From: Akkermansia muciniphila
Lineage (GTDB): Bacteria; Verrucomicrobiota; Verrucomicrobiia; Limisphaerales; UBA11320
Reading direction: 5' to 3'
Length of the DNA: 64,000 nt
Assembly (NCBI GenBank): GCA_945861575.1
Contig: CAMAVD010000004.1
Span: 1 to 64,000 of the forward strand
The notes under the pieces are model-generated. The model saw only the letters and a program-made list of their open reading frames with translations, did not search any database and was not told the origin of the DNA. Below are positions 53,091 through 61,789 of the stretch, one piece after another. Within the stretch, counting starts at the first letter, position 1. Each line of letters starts with the position of its first letter. The position numbers and the translations under genes were made by a program.

Positions 53091-54989
53091 ATGAGCAATC
53101 TGCGAGACATCCTTCGCTTTGGCTGGCCCTATCTGCGGCGCTATCGAACGCGCTTCTTTCTGGGCATCCTGCTCGGCTTGCTTTTCTCTGCGGTAAACGG
53201 AGCCTTGGTGCCCGCCTTCAAGGTCATCATGGATCGGTTGGATCCTCCGACGCAGACACTCAAGGAGGAGGTGGCCAAGGTATCCTATCTGGACAAATTT
53301 CCACGACTTAAGAAACCCTTCGAGGCTCTGGAGATGTCTACCAAACGCTTCAGGGAGGAAGTGATGACGGCTCTCGACGTCTGGCTTCCCAAAGCGCATC
53401 GCAAGCTCGATAGCCGTCAGATCGCAGGGGTGCTGCTGCTTTTCCCCCTTCTTATGGCGATCCGGGGCTTTACCGGATACTTGAGCAGCTACTGCCTGGG
53501 CTGGGTTACAGAACGTGTGATCAATAATATGCAGGTGGATGTGCTGAAGAAGTTGCATTCACTTTCCATCGATTACTTCAACAAATCCAAGCTGGGAGAT
53601 CTCACGGCTCGGGTGCAGTCCGACACCGCGTGGCTGCACCGAAGCCTCAACTTGGGTTTATCCGATCTGATCAAGGAACCGAGCACCGTGTTCTTTGTCT
53701 TCGTCGTGCTCTTTCTGATGGATGCAAAGATGACGCTTTTTCTCCTGGTGTTGCTCCCCGCGTGTGTGCTCCCGGTGGTGATCCTTGGGAAAAAGATCCG
53801 GCGCGCTTCGGATCGGAGCGTGAGCACCAAGGTGTCTCAATCGAGCCTGCTCTTCGAGATCCTGACAGGGATTCGAGTGGTCAAGGCATTCGGGCTGGAG
53901 GCTTATCAGGCGGAACGCTTCGGTGACCACGCTCACGATCTGGTGCGTTACGGGGTGAAAAGTGTTCAAGCGAAGGAGTTGGTCAATCCGATCATCGAGA
54001 CGGTCACCGCCTTCATCTTTGGCGTTCTTGTTATCTTCCTCTTTGTCAGCGGGCGGGAGCCTAAGGAGATGATGCCTTTCGTGCTGGGTTTAGTGGCCGT
54101 TTACACGCCGTTTAAGAAGATCGCCAATTTGCACATCCTTTTTGAGCAGTCGAGTGCGGGTGTGCGGCGTCTCGGCCAGATTCTGGAGGAGCAGCCCACG
54201 GTGGTCGAGCCATCGCAGCCCATCAAACCGGCCCGGTTTTCACATTCGATCGAGCTGGATCAGGTATGCTTCGGGTATGGAGGAGACACGGTGCTGCGGG
54301 GGGTGACTCTCACGATCCCTGCGGGACAGAAAGTGGGCGTGGCCGGTGAGAGCGGCTCAGGGAAGAGCACTTTGCTCAATCTCCTCTTCCGTTTCTACGA
54401 TCCCACCTCCGGCAGCATTCGTCTGGACGGCGTGGACTTACGTTCCATGCATACCGCCGACCTTCGACATCAGATGGCACTGGTCAGCCAGGAGGTTGTG
54501 CTTTTTGACCAAACGGTGGCGGAGAATATTGCCTGCGGTCGGCTGGGTGCCAGTCGTTCCGACATCGAAGAGGCGGCGAAGGCCGCGTTCGCTCACGACT
54601 TCATCGAATCGATTCCAGGCGGCTACGACGCACGGGTCACCGAGCGAGGTTCGAATCTCTCAGGCGGCCAGCGCCAGCGTCTGGCGATCGCCCGGGCGTT
54701 TGTGCGCAATGCCCCTATTCTGGTTCTCGACGAAGCGACCGCTTCGCTGGACAGCAAGTCTGAGTCTGAGGTCCAACGTTCCATCGATGCCCTCGCTGAG
54801 CATCGGACCGTGTTTTGCGTGGCTCATCGACTGTCTACCCTGATCAACATGGACCGAATCCTCGTTCTGGAAAAGGGACGGATCGTTGAGGATGGCTCAT
54901 TCCAAGAGCTTTTGAAAAAGGGAGGCCTGTTCGCTGCCATGGCACGTCGACAAGGGATCGAAAGCTCCATAAGCGGATCGCTATCTTGA
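53091..54989 (+). CDS. MsbA-like ABC exporter (membrane and ATPase domains fused)
   Basis: The 632-residue half-transporter has an N-terminal six-helix membrane domain (FFLGILLGLLFSAVNGALVP, VLLLFPLLMAIRGFTGYLSS, YFNKSKLGDLTARVQSDTAW, PSTVFFVFVVLFLMDAKMTL). A periplasmic/cytoplasmic extension around residues 45-110 is longer than usual. The ATPase domain has Walker A GESGSGKST, signature NLSGGQRQRLAIARAFVRNA, Walker B ILVLDEATASLD and the switch His in VFCVAHRLSTL. It resembles lipid A or lipid-linked flippases, but other substrates are possible. Start ATG 53091 is chosen over GTG 53019. Its end overlaps the opposing propeller gene by nine bases. Confidence 0.88.
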   Translation: MSNLRDILRFGWPYLRRYRTRFFLGILLGLLFSAVNGALVPAFKVIMDRLDPPTQTLKEEVAKVSYLDKFPRLKKPFEALEMSTKRFREEVMTALDVWLPKAHRKLDSRQIAGVLLLFPLLMAIRGFTGYLSSYCLGWVTERVINNMQVDVLKKLHSLSIDYFNKSKLGDLTARVQSDTAWLHRSLNLGLSDLIKEPSTVFFVFVVLFLMDAKMTLFLLVLLPACVLPVVILGKKIRRASDRSVSTKVSQSSLLFEILTGIRVVKAFGLEAYQAERFGDHAHDLVRYGVKSVQAKELVNPIIETVTAFIFGVLVIFLFVSGREPKEMMPFVLGLVAVYTPFKKIANLHILFEQSSAGVRRLGQILEEQPTVVEPSQPIKPARFSHSIELDQVCFGYGGDTVLRGVTLTIPAGQKVGVAGESGSGKSTLLNLLFRFYDPTSGSIRLDGVDLRSMHTADLRHQMALVSQEVVLFDQTVAENIACGRLGASRSDIEEAAKAAFAHDFIESIPGGYDARVTERGSNLSGGQRQRLAIARAFVRNAPILVLDEATASLDSKSESEVQRSIDALAEHRTVFCVAHRLSTLINMDRILVLEKGRIVEDGSFQELLKKGGLFAAMARRQGIESSISGSLS

Positions 54990-56192
54990 ACCTCTTGCCA
55001 AGGTCCCTAGGCCCGAGGGCATGCCAGGCACTTCGATTCGCTTGCCGGTGTCGCGAAGCCCGCTTCGGGTGACTTCAAACAACCAGAGCCGCTTTTCAGG
55101 ATGGCACTGCACCACAACATGGCGGCCATCCGGGGTGAAGATAGCCCCTTCGGGAATCGGCCCTACGGATAGGGTTTGCCTCCTTTTGAAACTCCGCCCC
55201 TCACGTTCCAACACCACAATCTGGCCTTGATCCCCGCGATGGGTATCGGTGGGGGCCAGATTTGAGCCGTTCATCAGCACGGCCACCAGCCAGCGGCCAT
55301 CTGGACTCAGCTCAAGCGTCTCGGGTGCCCTGCCCAAGGGAACGTAGTCGGTGGTTCGGGGCGGGTTGGCTGCCAAATCGATGATGGAGAGAAGGTCGGT
55401 GTCGGCACCGTTGCCGAAGCCTTCGCCGGCGGTAAGGACCAAGGCATTGTCCGGGGTCACCTGCACCCTATAGGGGCGTCCATATGCCGAGAACTTCCGC
55501 TCGGTGGCGGTGACGGCCTCACCGTCGATCTTCAACTCCCGCAGATGGCCGCGCAAACGGACACTGACGAAGGCGCGTCGGCCGTCCGGCGCCATGGCGA
55601 CGTCGCTCACTTCGTCCGTGGGCAGCCCTAGTGAGATCTCAGCTAGCTTCTCTAGCCGTCCGTCTGCGAAGCGGAAGGCGGTGACGGATCCGCCAGCGCG
55701 GTTGGCCGCCAGGAGCATTCGTCCGTTGGGAGTGATCGCCAGACCCGAAGGCTGCTCACCCGATTCACCCTGCCCTACGACCCTCGGGGGGGTGGAAGAA
55801 AGATCCAGGATGTGGATGAAGCGATTGGGGAGCCACTTGCCGGGCGAGGCGGGATCGAGTCGGATCGAGTCCGAGACGAAAGCCCATCGACCATCGGGCG
55901 TGATTGCGACGTTGGAGGGAGGCCCAAGTACCGAGTTGCTAATCTTTGGAAGATGGGTGACCGAGGGTGGAAACTGGGTAAAGTCGAGGAGTGTGAGGCT
56001 ATCGTTCCCCGCTGGCCCGGAAACTCGCGAGGCGCCCGTGGTAAGATCGATCTTCGATTCATTGGCCGACAGCACCCACGGATGAGGCTTGAACTGTGCG
56101 GCCGCGGAGGAGGCTCCGAGAAGAGTGAAAAAAAGCCAGGTACATCGGGCGTGGTTCAGCCCAGAACTGATTGAGGATCGGAGGTGAGACAT
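54981..56192 (-). CDS. Exported beta-propeller protein (lactonase/YVTN-like)
   Basis: The 403 residues start with a signal peptide (HARCTWLFFTLLGASSAAAQ). Propeller blades follow, each with the pattern T-P-D/N-G-R: SNVAITPDGRWAFVSDSIRL, PSGLAITPNGRMLLAANRAG, SDVAMAPDGRRAFVSVRLRG, YRVQVTPDNALVLTAGEGFG, PETLELSPDGRWLVAVLMNG and EGAIFTPDGRHVVVQCHPEK. This resembles 6-phosphogluconolactonase-like or YVTN repeat proteins; catalytic activity is uncertain. ATG 56192 is preferred to 56288. The 3' end overlaps the MsbA-like gene by nine bases, so the two converge. Confidence 0.8.
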   Translation of the reverse strand: MSHLRSSISSGLNHARCTWLFFTLLGASSAAAQFKPHPWVLSANESKIDLTTGASRVSGPAGNDSLTLLDFTQFPPSVTHLPKISNSVLGPPSNVAITPDGRWAFVSDSIRLDPASPGKWLPNRFIHILDLSSTPPRVVGQGESGEQPSGLAITPNGRMLLAANRAGGSVTAFRFADGRLEKLAEISLGLPTDEVSDVAMAPDGRRAFVSVRLRGHLRELKIDGEAVTATERKFSAYGRPYRVQVTPDNALVLTAGEGFGNGADTDLLSIIDLAANPPRTTDYVPLGRAPETLELSPDGRWLVAVLMNGSNLAPTDTHRGDQGQIVVLEREGRSFKRRQTLSVGPIPEGAIFTPDGRHVVVQCHPEKRLWLFEVTRSGLRDTGKRIEVPGMPSGLGTLARGSR

Positions 56193-56311
56193 GGGTCTAT
56201 TATCTGAACTCTCGAGGGGAAGGCAATAGCGTGAATTGCAACAATCGACCTTTGGGTGGGCCCTGGTGCGTAGGGCGGAAAGACTCAAAATCCGGCAGTC
56301 GGAGTTTGAAT

Positions 56312-56405
56312 CCTAGCAGGCCCGCAGCCAAAAATCCATTGAACCGAGGCATAGTCCCGGTCGGTGCCTCACGGAAGGACTTTCAAATTTCGAGGGCCTG
56401 CTAGG
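56312..56405. repeat. 12-base inverted repeat at the end of the O-antigen ligase gene
   Basis: CCTAGCAGGCCC (56312-56323) and GGGCCTGCTAGG (56394-56405) are perfect inverted arms separated by 70 bases. The right arm contains the stop codon of the minus-strand ligase gene. It could end that leftward transcript before the propeller gene, although the spacing is long for a simple terminator. Confidence 0.4.
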
Positions 56406-57831
56406 CGACATGGGCCGTGGTATGCTGAGGGTGTTCTTGCTCCGAAGATCCCTCGGTCGAATTCGGATCGCTGCGGTTTTGCAAACCGCCCAACCACTGC
56501 ACATGGCGAGCTGCAATCAGGCCGAACAAAATAAAGAGCAGGTTGTTGTATTTGGCCCAGGCAAAGCATCGATCGGTCATGTGGGGCGCGAGCAGCGCAA
56601 AGAGGGCACCGCAGGCAAAGAACGCAAACTCTCGGTCCACCTTCTTGGTTTGGAAACGGAGCAATTGCCACGCTTTCTGGACGATCTGAAAAATCATTAG
56701 GAGGAAAGGGATCGTCAGGAGCAGGCCATTTTCACCCAGCATCGCAATCACGGTGTTGTGGGGATGGTAGGTGGCAGGCGTGTCTTCAAACCAGCGAAGG
56801 TCGTCGCCCCTCTCCTGTGCACCACGGATATAGAACTTCAACCCCCCGTAACCTATCCCCATCAGCGGATGCTCGGACAGCGCCCGGAAGGCGTAGGCCC
56901 ATGCATTCAGGCGATCATGGATATTGCTCACATTGGTGATGCGCTCTTGATACAGATCCGTCTGAGAGATCACTCCCCAAGCGCTGGCACCTACCAACCC
57001 GAGGACAACCAGTCCTACGGCGAACTTGCCTCTGAATCGGGGGTTCAGCACGGTTTGGATAACGTAGCCCCCGATAAAGCCTCCCCACATATTGCGGAAC
57101 ATCACGGAGTAGATACCACCGGCCATTAGGATCGAGAACGGCCACGCTTTCCACCGTTTCAGTTTCACACCCAAGACGTGAAGCATTCTCCACCTACAAA
57201 TAATGAAGAGTGTGGTGAGATTCAGGTAGAGTCCGAGAACGCCAGGAGCAGCGAAAGGCCCGTTCGCACGCAAGCTGTCCCCATCCTCCGAAATTCTCAG
57301 CCCTCGAGCGCTGCGATCGAGGATATCAAATTTGGTGGCCTGCTCAAAGATCCCCATGCAGGCGCAATAGAGAGCTACAATGGCTAGAGTCGTGGCCAAA
57401 TTTCCCTCGAACACATCGTCATAGGTCCCTTCGCGAAGCAGAAGATAGCGAAGGAGGAAGTAGAGGTACAGGGGAATTCCGAACAGATCTGTCGCCTGGG
57501 TCCACAGGGAGAAGGCATCCCGCATGTCAGCGGTGAACAGGGCTTCAATCAGGAAGACCGCCAGGAAAACCAGCGCAGTCTTTTCAAAATTCGAGAGGCG
57601 TTTTGGAATGGCCTCCATCAGCCGACCGCCTGCCATGAGGCTCACGATGCTGGTGATGCAAGCCAAACGATCAAACGACGCGACACGAAAATTAACACCG
57701 AAGAAGATGGTGTCGTTTTGCAGTGGACTCAATGCGAGCCAGATGAGGAGCAGCCAATCCGGCCGACGAAGGCCGATCACGAACATGATCGGGATCGCCA
57801 GCAGGACCAGGCCGTCACACGCCGAATTCAT
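56401..57831 (-). CDS. O-antigen ligase/polymerase-like membrane protein (Wzy_C family)
   Basis: The 476 residues form ten or more membrane helices (VLLAIPIMFVIGLRRPDWLL, TALVFLAVFLIEALFTADMR, ATTLAIVALYCACMGIFEQA). The family's signature loop before the last helices reads GIGYGGLKFYIRGA and TPATYHPHNTVIAMLGENGL, where YHPHNT...GENGLL is the Wzy_C hallmark. It ligates or polymerises a lipid-linked polysaccharide on the outer face of the inner membrane. I use ATG 57831, 16 bases after wecB; the frame to 57915 would overlap wecB. A charged cytoplasmic tail ends the protein. It lies in the polysaccharide locus 56.4-64 kb. Confidence 0.85.
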   Translation of the reverse strand: MNSACDGLVLLAIPIMFVIGLRRPDWLLLIWLALSPLQNDTIFFGVNFRVASFDRLACITSIVSLMAGGRLMEAIPKRLSNFEKTALVFLAVFLIEALFTADMRDAFSLWTQATDLFGIPLYLYFLLRYLLLREGTYDDVFEGNLATTLAIVALYCACMGIFEQATKFDILDRSARGLRISEDGDSLRANGPFAAPGVLGLYLNLTTLFIICRWRMLHVLGVKLKRWKAWPFSILMAGGIYSVMFRNMWGGFIGGYVIQTVLNPRFRGKFAVGLVVLGLVGASAWGVISQTDLYQERITNVSNIHDRLNAWAYAFRALSEHPLMGIGYGGLKFYIRGAQERGDDLRWFEDTPATYHPHNTVIAMLGENGLLLTIPFLLMIFQIVQKAWQLLRFQTKKVDREFAFFACGALFALLAPHMTDRCFAWAKYNNLLFILFGLIAARHVQWLGGLQNRSDPNSTEGSSEQEHPQHTTAHVA

Positions 57832-57847
57832 TGCAGAGAGACTAGCC

Positions 57848-59026
57848 TTAGGCTTTCGCCACCCGCGCTGGGTGCTGGAGGATGGCTTCGATGCAGCGTA
57901 CTCCTGTGTTGCCATCCCAGAGTGGGGGAATCTGGCATTTCAAGGGCACCCCTTCGAACACTGTGTTCAGGTCCGCGCGCAGTTGAGAGACATTGGTGAG
58001 TTTGTTGCTCCCCAGGGTCACCGTGATGGGCCGCTCGGTGTTTTGGCGCAAGGTGAGACAGGGCGTTTGGAAGTAGGTCGTCTCTTCCTGGAGACCGCCT
58101 GAGTCCGTGAGTACGAGCCTGGCGTTGCGAGCGAGGCAGAGCGAATCGTGATAGCCCACCGGCTCAATAATCTGGAAGCGGGGATTGCTTGATCCATCGA
58201 TTCCAAATGTCTCGAGCATCTTGCAGGTGCGTGGATGCATCGAGAAGACGATCGGGAGGCGCTCCGAAAGTCTGCGCAGCTCTTCCATGATGCGGCTGAG
58301 GCTTGCCTTATCATCGACGTTGGAAGGACGGTGGAGCGTGACGAACACGAATTCTTTGGCCTTGGCACCTACCTTTTCCAGGATTTTGCTCGCGCTGGCC
58401 TGTTTCAGATTCGTGACGAGCGAATCGATCATAATGTTCCCAACAAGCACGATCTTCTCCCTCGGAATCCCTTCCTTGAGAAGATTCTCGTCGGCGTCGG
58501 GCGATGGGGTGAGAAAGAGATCGGAGATGGAATCGGTCACTAGGCGGTTAATCTCCTCCGGCATGGCGCGGTCATAACTTCGGAGGCCCGCTTCGATATG
58601 GGCGACGTTGATCCCGAGCTTCTTTGCCACGAGTGTGCAGGCCAGCGTTGAGTTGACGTCGCCGACGACCACAAGCCAGTCGGGTTTGTATTCGAGGCAG
58701 ACCGGCTCGAACTTGATCATGATGGTCGCTGTTTGCACGGCGTGACTGCCAGAGCCTACCTCCAGGTTTACGTCTGGTTTCCCAATTCCTAGCTCGCGGA
58801 AGAAGACGTCGGACATCTTCTCATCGTAATGCTGCCCGGTATGCACCAGCCGACACTCCACCTCGGTTCCCGAACCCTGCAGCCGTTGGTTATGTGCCTT
58901 GGCCGCCTGTAGAAACGGGGCAACTTTCATGAAGTTGGGTCGCGCTCCAGCAATCACCAAAACCTTTAGTTTTGTGATCGAGTGCGCGCCCGCTTGCGTT
59001 TGATCTACTTGTCCCATAGTGCTCAT
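57848..59026 (-). CDS. wecB: UDP-N-acetylglucosamine 2-epimerase (non-hydrolysing)
   Basis: WecB interconverts UDP-GlcNAc and UDP-ManNAc for capsule or O-antigen synthesis in the cytoplasm. The 392 residues have the family start VLVIAGARPNFMKVAPFLQA, HTGQHYDEKMSDVFFRELGI, VVVGDVNSTLACTLVAKKLG, NVAHIEAGLRSYDRAMPEEI, NRLVTDSISDLFLTPSPDAD, VTLHRPSNVDD, LVLTDSGGLQEETTYFQTPC and LRQNTERPITVTLGSNKLT. The GT-B catalytic Asp/Glu/His positions are present. ATG 59026 is used over 59056. A 610-base gap lies upstream, so the promoter is probably there. Confidence 0.95.
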   Translation of the reverse strand: MSTMGQVDQTQAGAHSITKLKVLVIAGARPNFMKVAPFLQAAKAHNQRLQGSGTEVECRLVHTGQHYDEKMSDVFFRELGIGKPDVNLEVGSGSHAVQTATIMIKFEPVCLEYKPDWLVVVGDVNSTLACTLVAKKLGINVAHIEAGLRSYDRAMPEEINRLVTDSISDLFLTPSPDADENLLKEGIPREKIVLVGNIMIDSLVTNLKQASASKILEKVGAKAKEFVFVTLHRPSNVDDKASLSRIMEELRRLSERLPIVFSMHPRTCKMLETFGIDGSSNPRFQIIEPVGYHDSLCLARNARLVLTDSGGLQEETTYFQTPCLTLRQNTERPITVTLGSNKLTNVSQLRADLNTVFEGVPLKCQIPPLWDGNTGVRCIEAILQHPARVAKA

Positions 59027-59403
59027 AAATTCATTGCCACGGTTCCCCTTCCACATCTTGACATCAGGCTATAGGGGGCGGAGCCGATGCCGTGTTCCGT
59101 GTCTCTGCTACGACACATCGCATCGATCGATGTATCGTCAAATAGCGGTTGCGCTTAAACACACTTCGTCGCTGCACTCTACAAACACCGCACGCCCTAG
59201 TGTCCTCTGTAAGGCCAGAGCTCATGGCTGGCAAGGGCAGGTGACGCCACCGAAGAGAGCGCTTCCCGCGCCCGATACTGCACATCTATACCAGCAGGAA
59301 AAGCCGGATCGACTCAGGGACCGCCTAACTTAACAACCCGGCAAAAAGTGCCCACAGCGAGGACTGGGAACTGTCGGGGGCAGGGCCACAGAATTCCAGC
59401 ATC

Positions 59404-59433
59404 CGGCTTTCCCCCAGCCCGGCGGAAGCGATC
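59404..59433 (-). repeat. Dispersed intergenic repeat, family A, copy 3 (core, reversed)
   Basis: Read on the minus strand it is GATCGCTTCCGCCGGGCTGG followed by GGGAAAGCC, matching the cores at 221-252 and 17136-17166. The left part of the longer copies (with AACGGCCTGCGC) is not present. Confidence 0.55.
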
Positions 59434-59518
59434 TCACACAGAGTTCACGGGGTTCGCAGAGTAAGACGCTGGGCCGGTTCTGATCAGGAACTCTGTGACC
59501 TCTGAGAACTCTGTGTGA
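59434..59518. repeat. Palindromic TCACACAGAGTTC element
   Basis: TCACACAGAGTTC (59434-59446) and GAACTCTGTGTGA (59506-59518) are perfect 13-base inverted arms. Between them lie further partial matches (GGTTCGCAGAG and CTCTGTGACC) that could extend the fold. It directly abuts the family A core, so the two may be one composite element. Confidence 0.5.
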
Positions 59519-59636
59519 ACCTCCTCCGGGTCTCACGGCCTTTCCCTCCACATCGCTCCGTCTCGTCTATCGCCAAGTGGGCTCAGCCTGATTCCACTCT
59601 AGGTCAGGAGTTCTGAGGCTGTGATGGCTCCGCAGT

Positions 59637-60287
59637 TCATTCCACACCTCGGAGAAACATCCAGAGGTAGCCCAAGCCTTCCGTGGTTATCGCCTTTATC
59701 CCCTCGCTGCTCGTCCACCAGCGGTTCAGATCGAATGCGGCGTCGGGGTGGGCGATCACGCCCACAGGGAAACGGCCGTTCGAGACCGCCTTGAAGGTCA
59801 TCCAGGTTCGACGGGAGTGTACGCCAATCGTATAGACGTTGATCCCCTTTGCCAGCGGGTCGTGGGTTTCGAGCCAGGCGGCGACCGCCTTGGCATGTGC
59901 CAATGACCGGCCGCGCAACACGAGCGGGCCGGGAGCCCTGACGATGCTGTTGCTCGACATGCCGACCTTGATGAGCGTTTCCGCCGCCAGGTCCGCACTT
60001 GTCTTCCGGTCTGAGAGATAGTAGCCGCTGAGAAGGGGGCTGCCCGCGGTGATCACGTAGCGATATTTGCCTCGGTGAAACTCCTCGACCGCATCCTTGA
60101 GGGCATAGTCCGGCAGCCACCCCTCCACCACCAGCACATCCGCCTCGACACGGACGGTGGGGCTTAGGAAAGAGCCACTGCCGAAGAGGAGTAAGAGGAG
60201 TACCGCGCTCAGGGTTGCGAGCACCACGCACCAACCCTGGACTGTTAAACACCATGCCGGACGTTTGCTGAGGAGTCGGATTGGCAT
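59637..60287 (-). CDS. DUF218 (ElyC/SanA/YdcF-like) membrane-anchored protein
   Basis: The 216-residue product has one N-terminal membrane helix (VVLATLSAVLLLLLFGSGSF) and a DUF218-like domain: VRVEADVLVVEGWLPDYALK, DAVEEFHRGKYRYVITAGSP, ADLAAETLIKVGMSSNSIVR, NVYTIGVHSRRTWMTFKAVS. The pattern VVEGW in place of the common VLGG motif defines a subgroup often found in exopolysaccharide and exosortase-type loci. ElyC in E. coli affects envelope polysaccharide assembly; a similar role is inferred here. It is 51 bases after the glycosyltransferase. Confidence 0.72.
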   Translation of the reverse strand: MPIRLLSKRPAWCLTVQGWCVVLATLSAVLLLLLFGSGSFLSPTVRVEADVLVVEGWLPDYALKDAVEEFHRGKYRYVITAGSPLLSGYYLSDRKTSADLAAETLIKVGMSSNSIVRAPGPLVLRGRSLAHAKAVAAWLETHDPLAKGINVYTIGVHSRRTWMTFKAVSNGRFPVGVIAHPDAAFDLNRWWTSSEGIKAITTEGLGYLWMFLRGVE

Positions 60288-60338
60288 TGTTAAGGGGATC
60301 GCCTAAGCATGGGGCCGACTTAGTTGCGGTCCGAACGA

Positions 60339-61715
60339 TCAGCCCTGTTTGCTGACCTGGTTGAACGATTCTGCCAAACGGCCGGCAAGGCTGGAGAACT
60401 CGAATGACTTGAGGAGTTCCAGGTTGGGAGAGTAAGGAATCGCCTCAGCCTTGTGGCTCTTCCACAGAGCTAGGATCGCCGTTTTTATCTGGTCGATATT
60501 GTCTAGATCGACAACCGGCCCCAGGGTCAGTCGTTCGGCGACCGCAGCAGTCGAGCCGGGTTCTGAAAGCGTGAGCACCGGTTTCCCGGCGGCAGCGTAG
60601 TCATAGAGTTTGCCCGAGATCCCATAGACGAAGGCCCCTTCCTTCGGTACGCGGCCGATGATGAGCAGCAGCACGTTTGACTGGATCATGTAATCCAGGC
60701 TTTCTTTGCGGGAAACGTAACCTGCGATGTTCACCATGTCCCGACAGTTGAACATGTCAAGGTACTGCTCGATAGTGTGGCCGTCATTGAAAGGCGTATT
60801 CTTGCCCACGAAGACTGCCTTCACACCGGCTCGCAACGCGGGGTTTTCTTTCGCTATCTCGCCCAAAGCCTGAAGGAACTCCCGAGGTGACCTTTCTTCA
60901 CCGAGAGTGCCCGCGTGGAGCATCGTCATCACAGGCGTCTTGGGAGCGGGTCCAAGGACCACATCGCTTGAGAAGTCCGATCGGTCGAAGCCGTTGGTGA
61001 TGGTGACGTATTTGTTCGGGATCGAAGGATAGCGCTTTTCAAAATCCGCTTTGATGCCATCTGTAGTGCACACCACGCATTTTGCAATACGGATGCAGGT
61101 CTTTTCAAACAGACGATTCCAACCCCCAATCCAAAAGCCCAGTTCTGGAGCCGCTGGATTGCCGACCCACGCATCGCGAAAGTCCATCACCAGAGGGAGG
61201 CCCGTCAGCAGGGACAGCATGGCCCCCGCCATATGATTGGTGTGGGTAGGCCCAGAGGAGTAGAGGACTTTGCACTGATGTCGCTTCGCGGCTCGGTAGC
61301 CCATGATGACTGCGAAGGGTAGCCATAAGATACGCGCATCCGGAATGCGGGTAGCTTTACCCACCGTACGGAACGCCCAGAGGAGCATGCGACGGAGTGC
61401 CGAGGGTCTCTTGGGTGCCGTAGCCGTGGTTGTCTTGGGTGCGCCTGCGGTGGCTTGTGGCGGGGCAGAGTGGGCAGAGTTGCCGTGGAACAAGGACTCA
61501 AGGGTCCGTGCACGGTAAACAACGAGATCTGGAGGTAGCTCAGCGAAGAGTGACTTGTCTTCGGAGCACTTCGTCGGGCTGCACTCGACGGTTAAAATGA
61601 CAGTGGACCAATCGTTCTGGGGCAGGTATCGGATGAACTTTATGGACCTCTTCGTTCCCCGCGCGCCTTCAGGCGGGAAGTCGTAGATCACGAACAGCAC
61701 AGAATTTTTGCTCAT
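60339..61715 (-). CDS. Glycosyltransferase, GT4-like (GT-B fold)
   Basis: The 458 residues show the N-terminal half of a GT-B enzyme (SVLFVIYDFPPEGARGTKRS, VLYSSGPTHTNHMAGAMLSL, LPLVMDFRDAWVG) and the C-terminal donor half (YVTITNGFDRSDFSSDVV, MLHAGTLGEERSPREFLQAL, VPKEGAFVYGISGKLYDYAA, AGKPVLTLSEPGSTAAVAER). A Pro/Ala/Thr insert lies at about residues 80-105. The donor and acceptor sugars cannot be told from the sequence. The start at ATG 61715 is likely; the longer frame uses a TTG at 61796 inside the upstream gene. Confidence 0.85.
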   Translation of the reverse strand: MSKNSVLFVIYDFPPEGARGTKRSIKFIRYLPQNDWSTVILTVECSPTKCSEDKSLFAELPPDLVVYRARTLESLFHGNSAHSAPPQATAGAPKTTTATAPKRPSALRRMLLWAFRTVGKATRIPDARILWLPFAVIMGYRAAKRHQCKVLYSSGPTHTNHMAGAMLSLLTGLPLVMDFRDAWVGNPAAPELGFWIGGWNRLFEKTCIRIAKCVVCTTDGIKADFEKRYPSIPNKYVTITNGFDRSDFSSDVVLGPAPKTPVMTMLHAGTLGEERSPREFLQALGEIAKENPALRAGVKAVFVGKNTPFNDGHTIEQYLDMFNCRDMVNIAGYVSRKESLDYMIQSNVLLLIIGRVPKEGAFVYGISGKLYDYAAAGKPVLTLSEPGSTAAVAERLTLGPVVDLDNIDQIKTAILALWKSHKAEAIPYSPNLELLKSFEFSSLAGRLAESFNQVSKQG

Positions 61716-61789
61716 GCGGGCGTATAGAGGAACTCTGAGGGCAACTTCTGGGTTTTCGGTTGATGGTTCTGACTGGTTGCGGCCGTCCT

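Larger units (their letters stand above)
59027..59636. other. Long intergenic region with repeat and hairpin inside the polysaccharide locus
   Basis: This 610-base stretch lies between wecB and the DUF218 gene, both leftward. It has no conserved protein. It holds the reversed family A repeat core (59404-59433) and a palindromic element (59434-59518), listed separately. CATCGATCGATG at about 59119-59130 is a short palindrome in the part nearest wecB, where its promoter and leader should lie. Confidence 0.4.

Noticed and set aside
56256-56325. tRNA-like stretch: GTGGGCC and GGCCCGC could form a 7-base acceptor stem, with ACTCAAAATCC and TTTGAATCC inside
   Set aside because: The T-arm and anticodon arm do not form proper 5-base stems with 7-base loops, and no CCA follows the discriminator position. 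The right side is better explained by the 12-base inverted repeat with 56394-56405.
59059-59075. TTGACA followed by TATAGG as a promoter
   Set aside because: The spacing is only a few bases, far below the 16-18 needed, and it points away from wecB.
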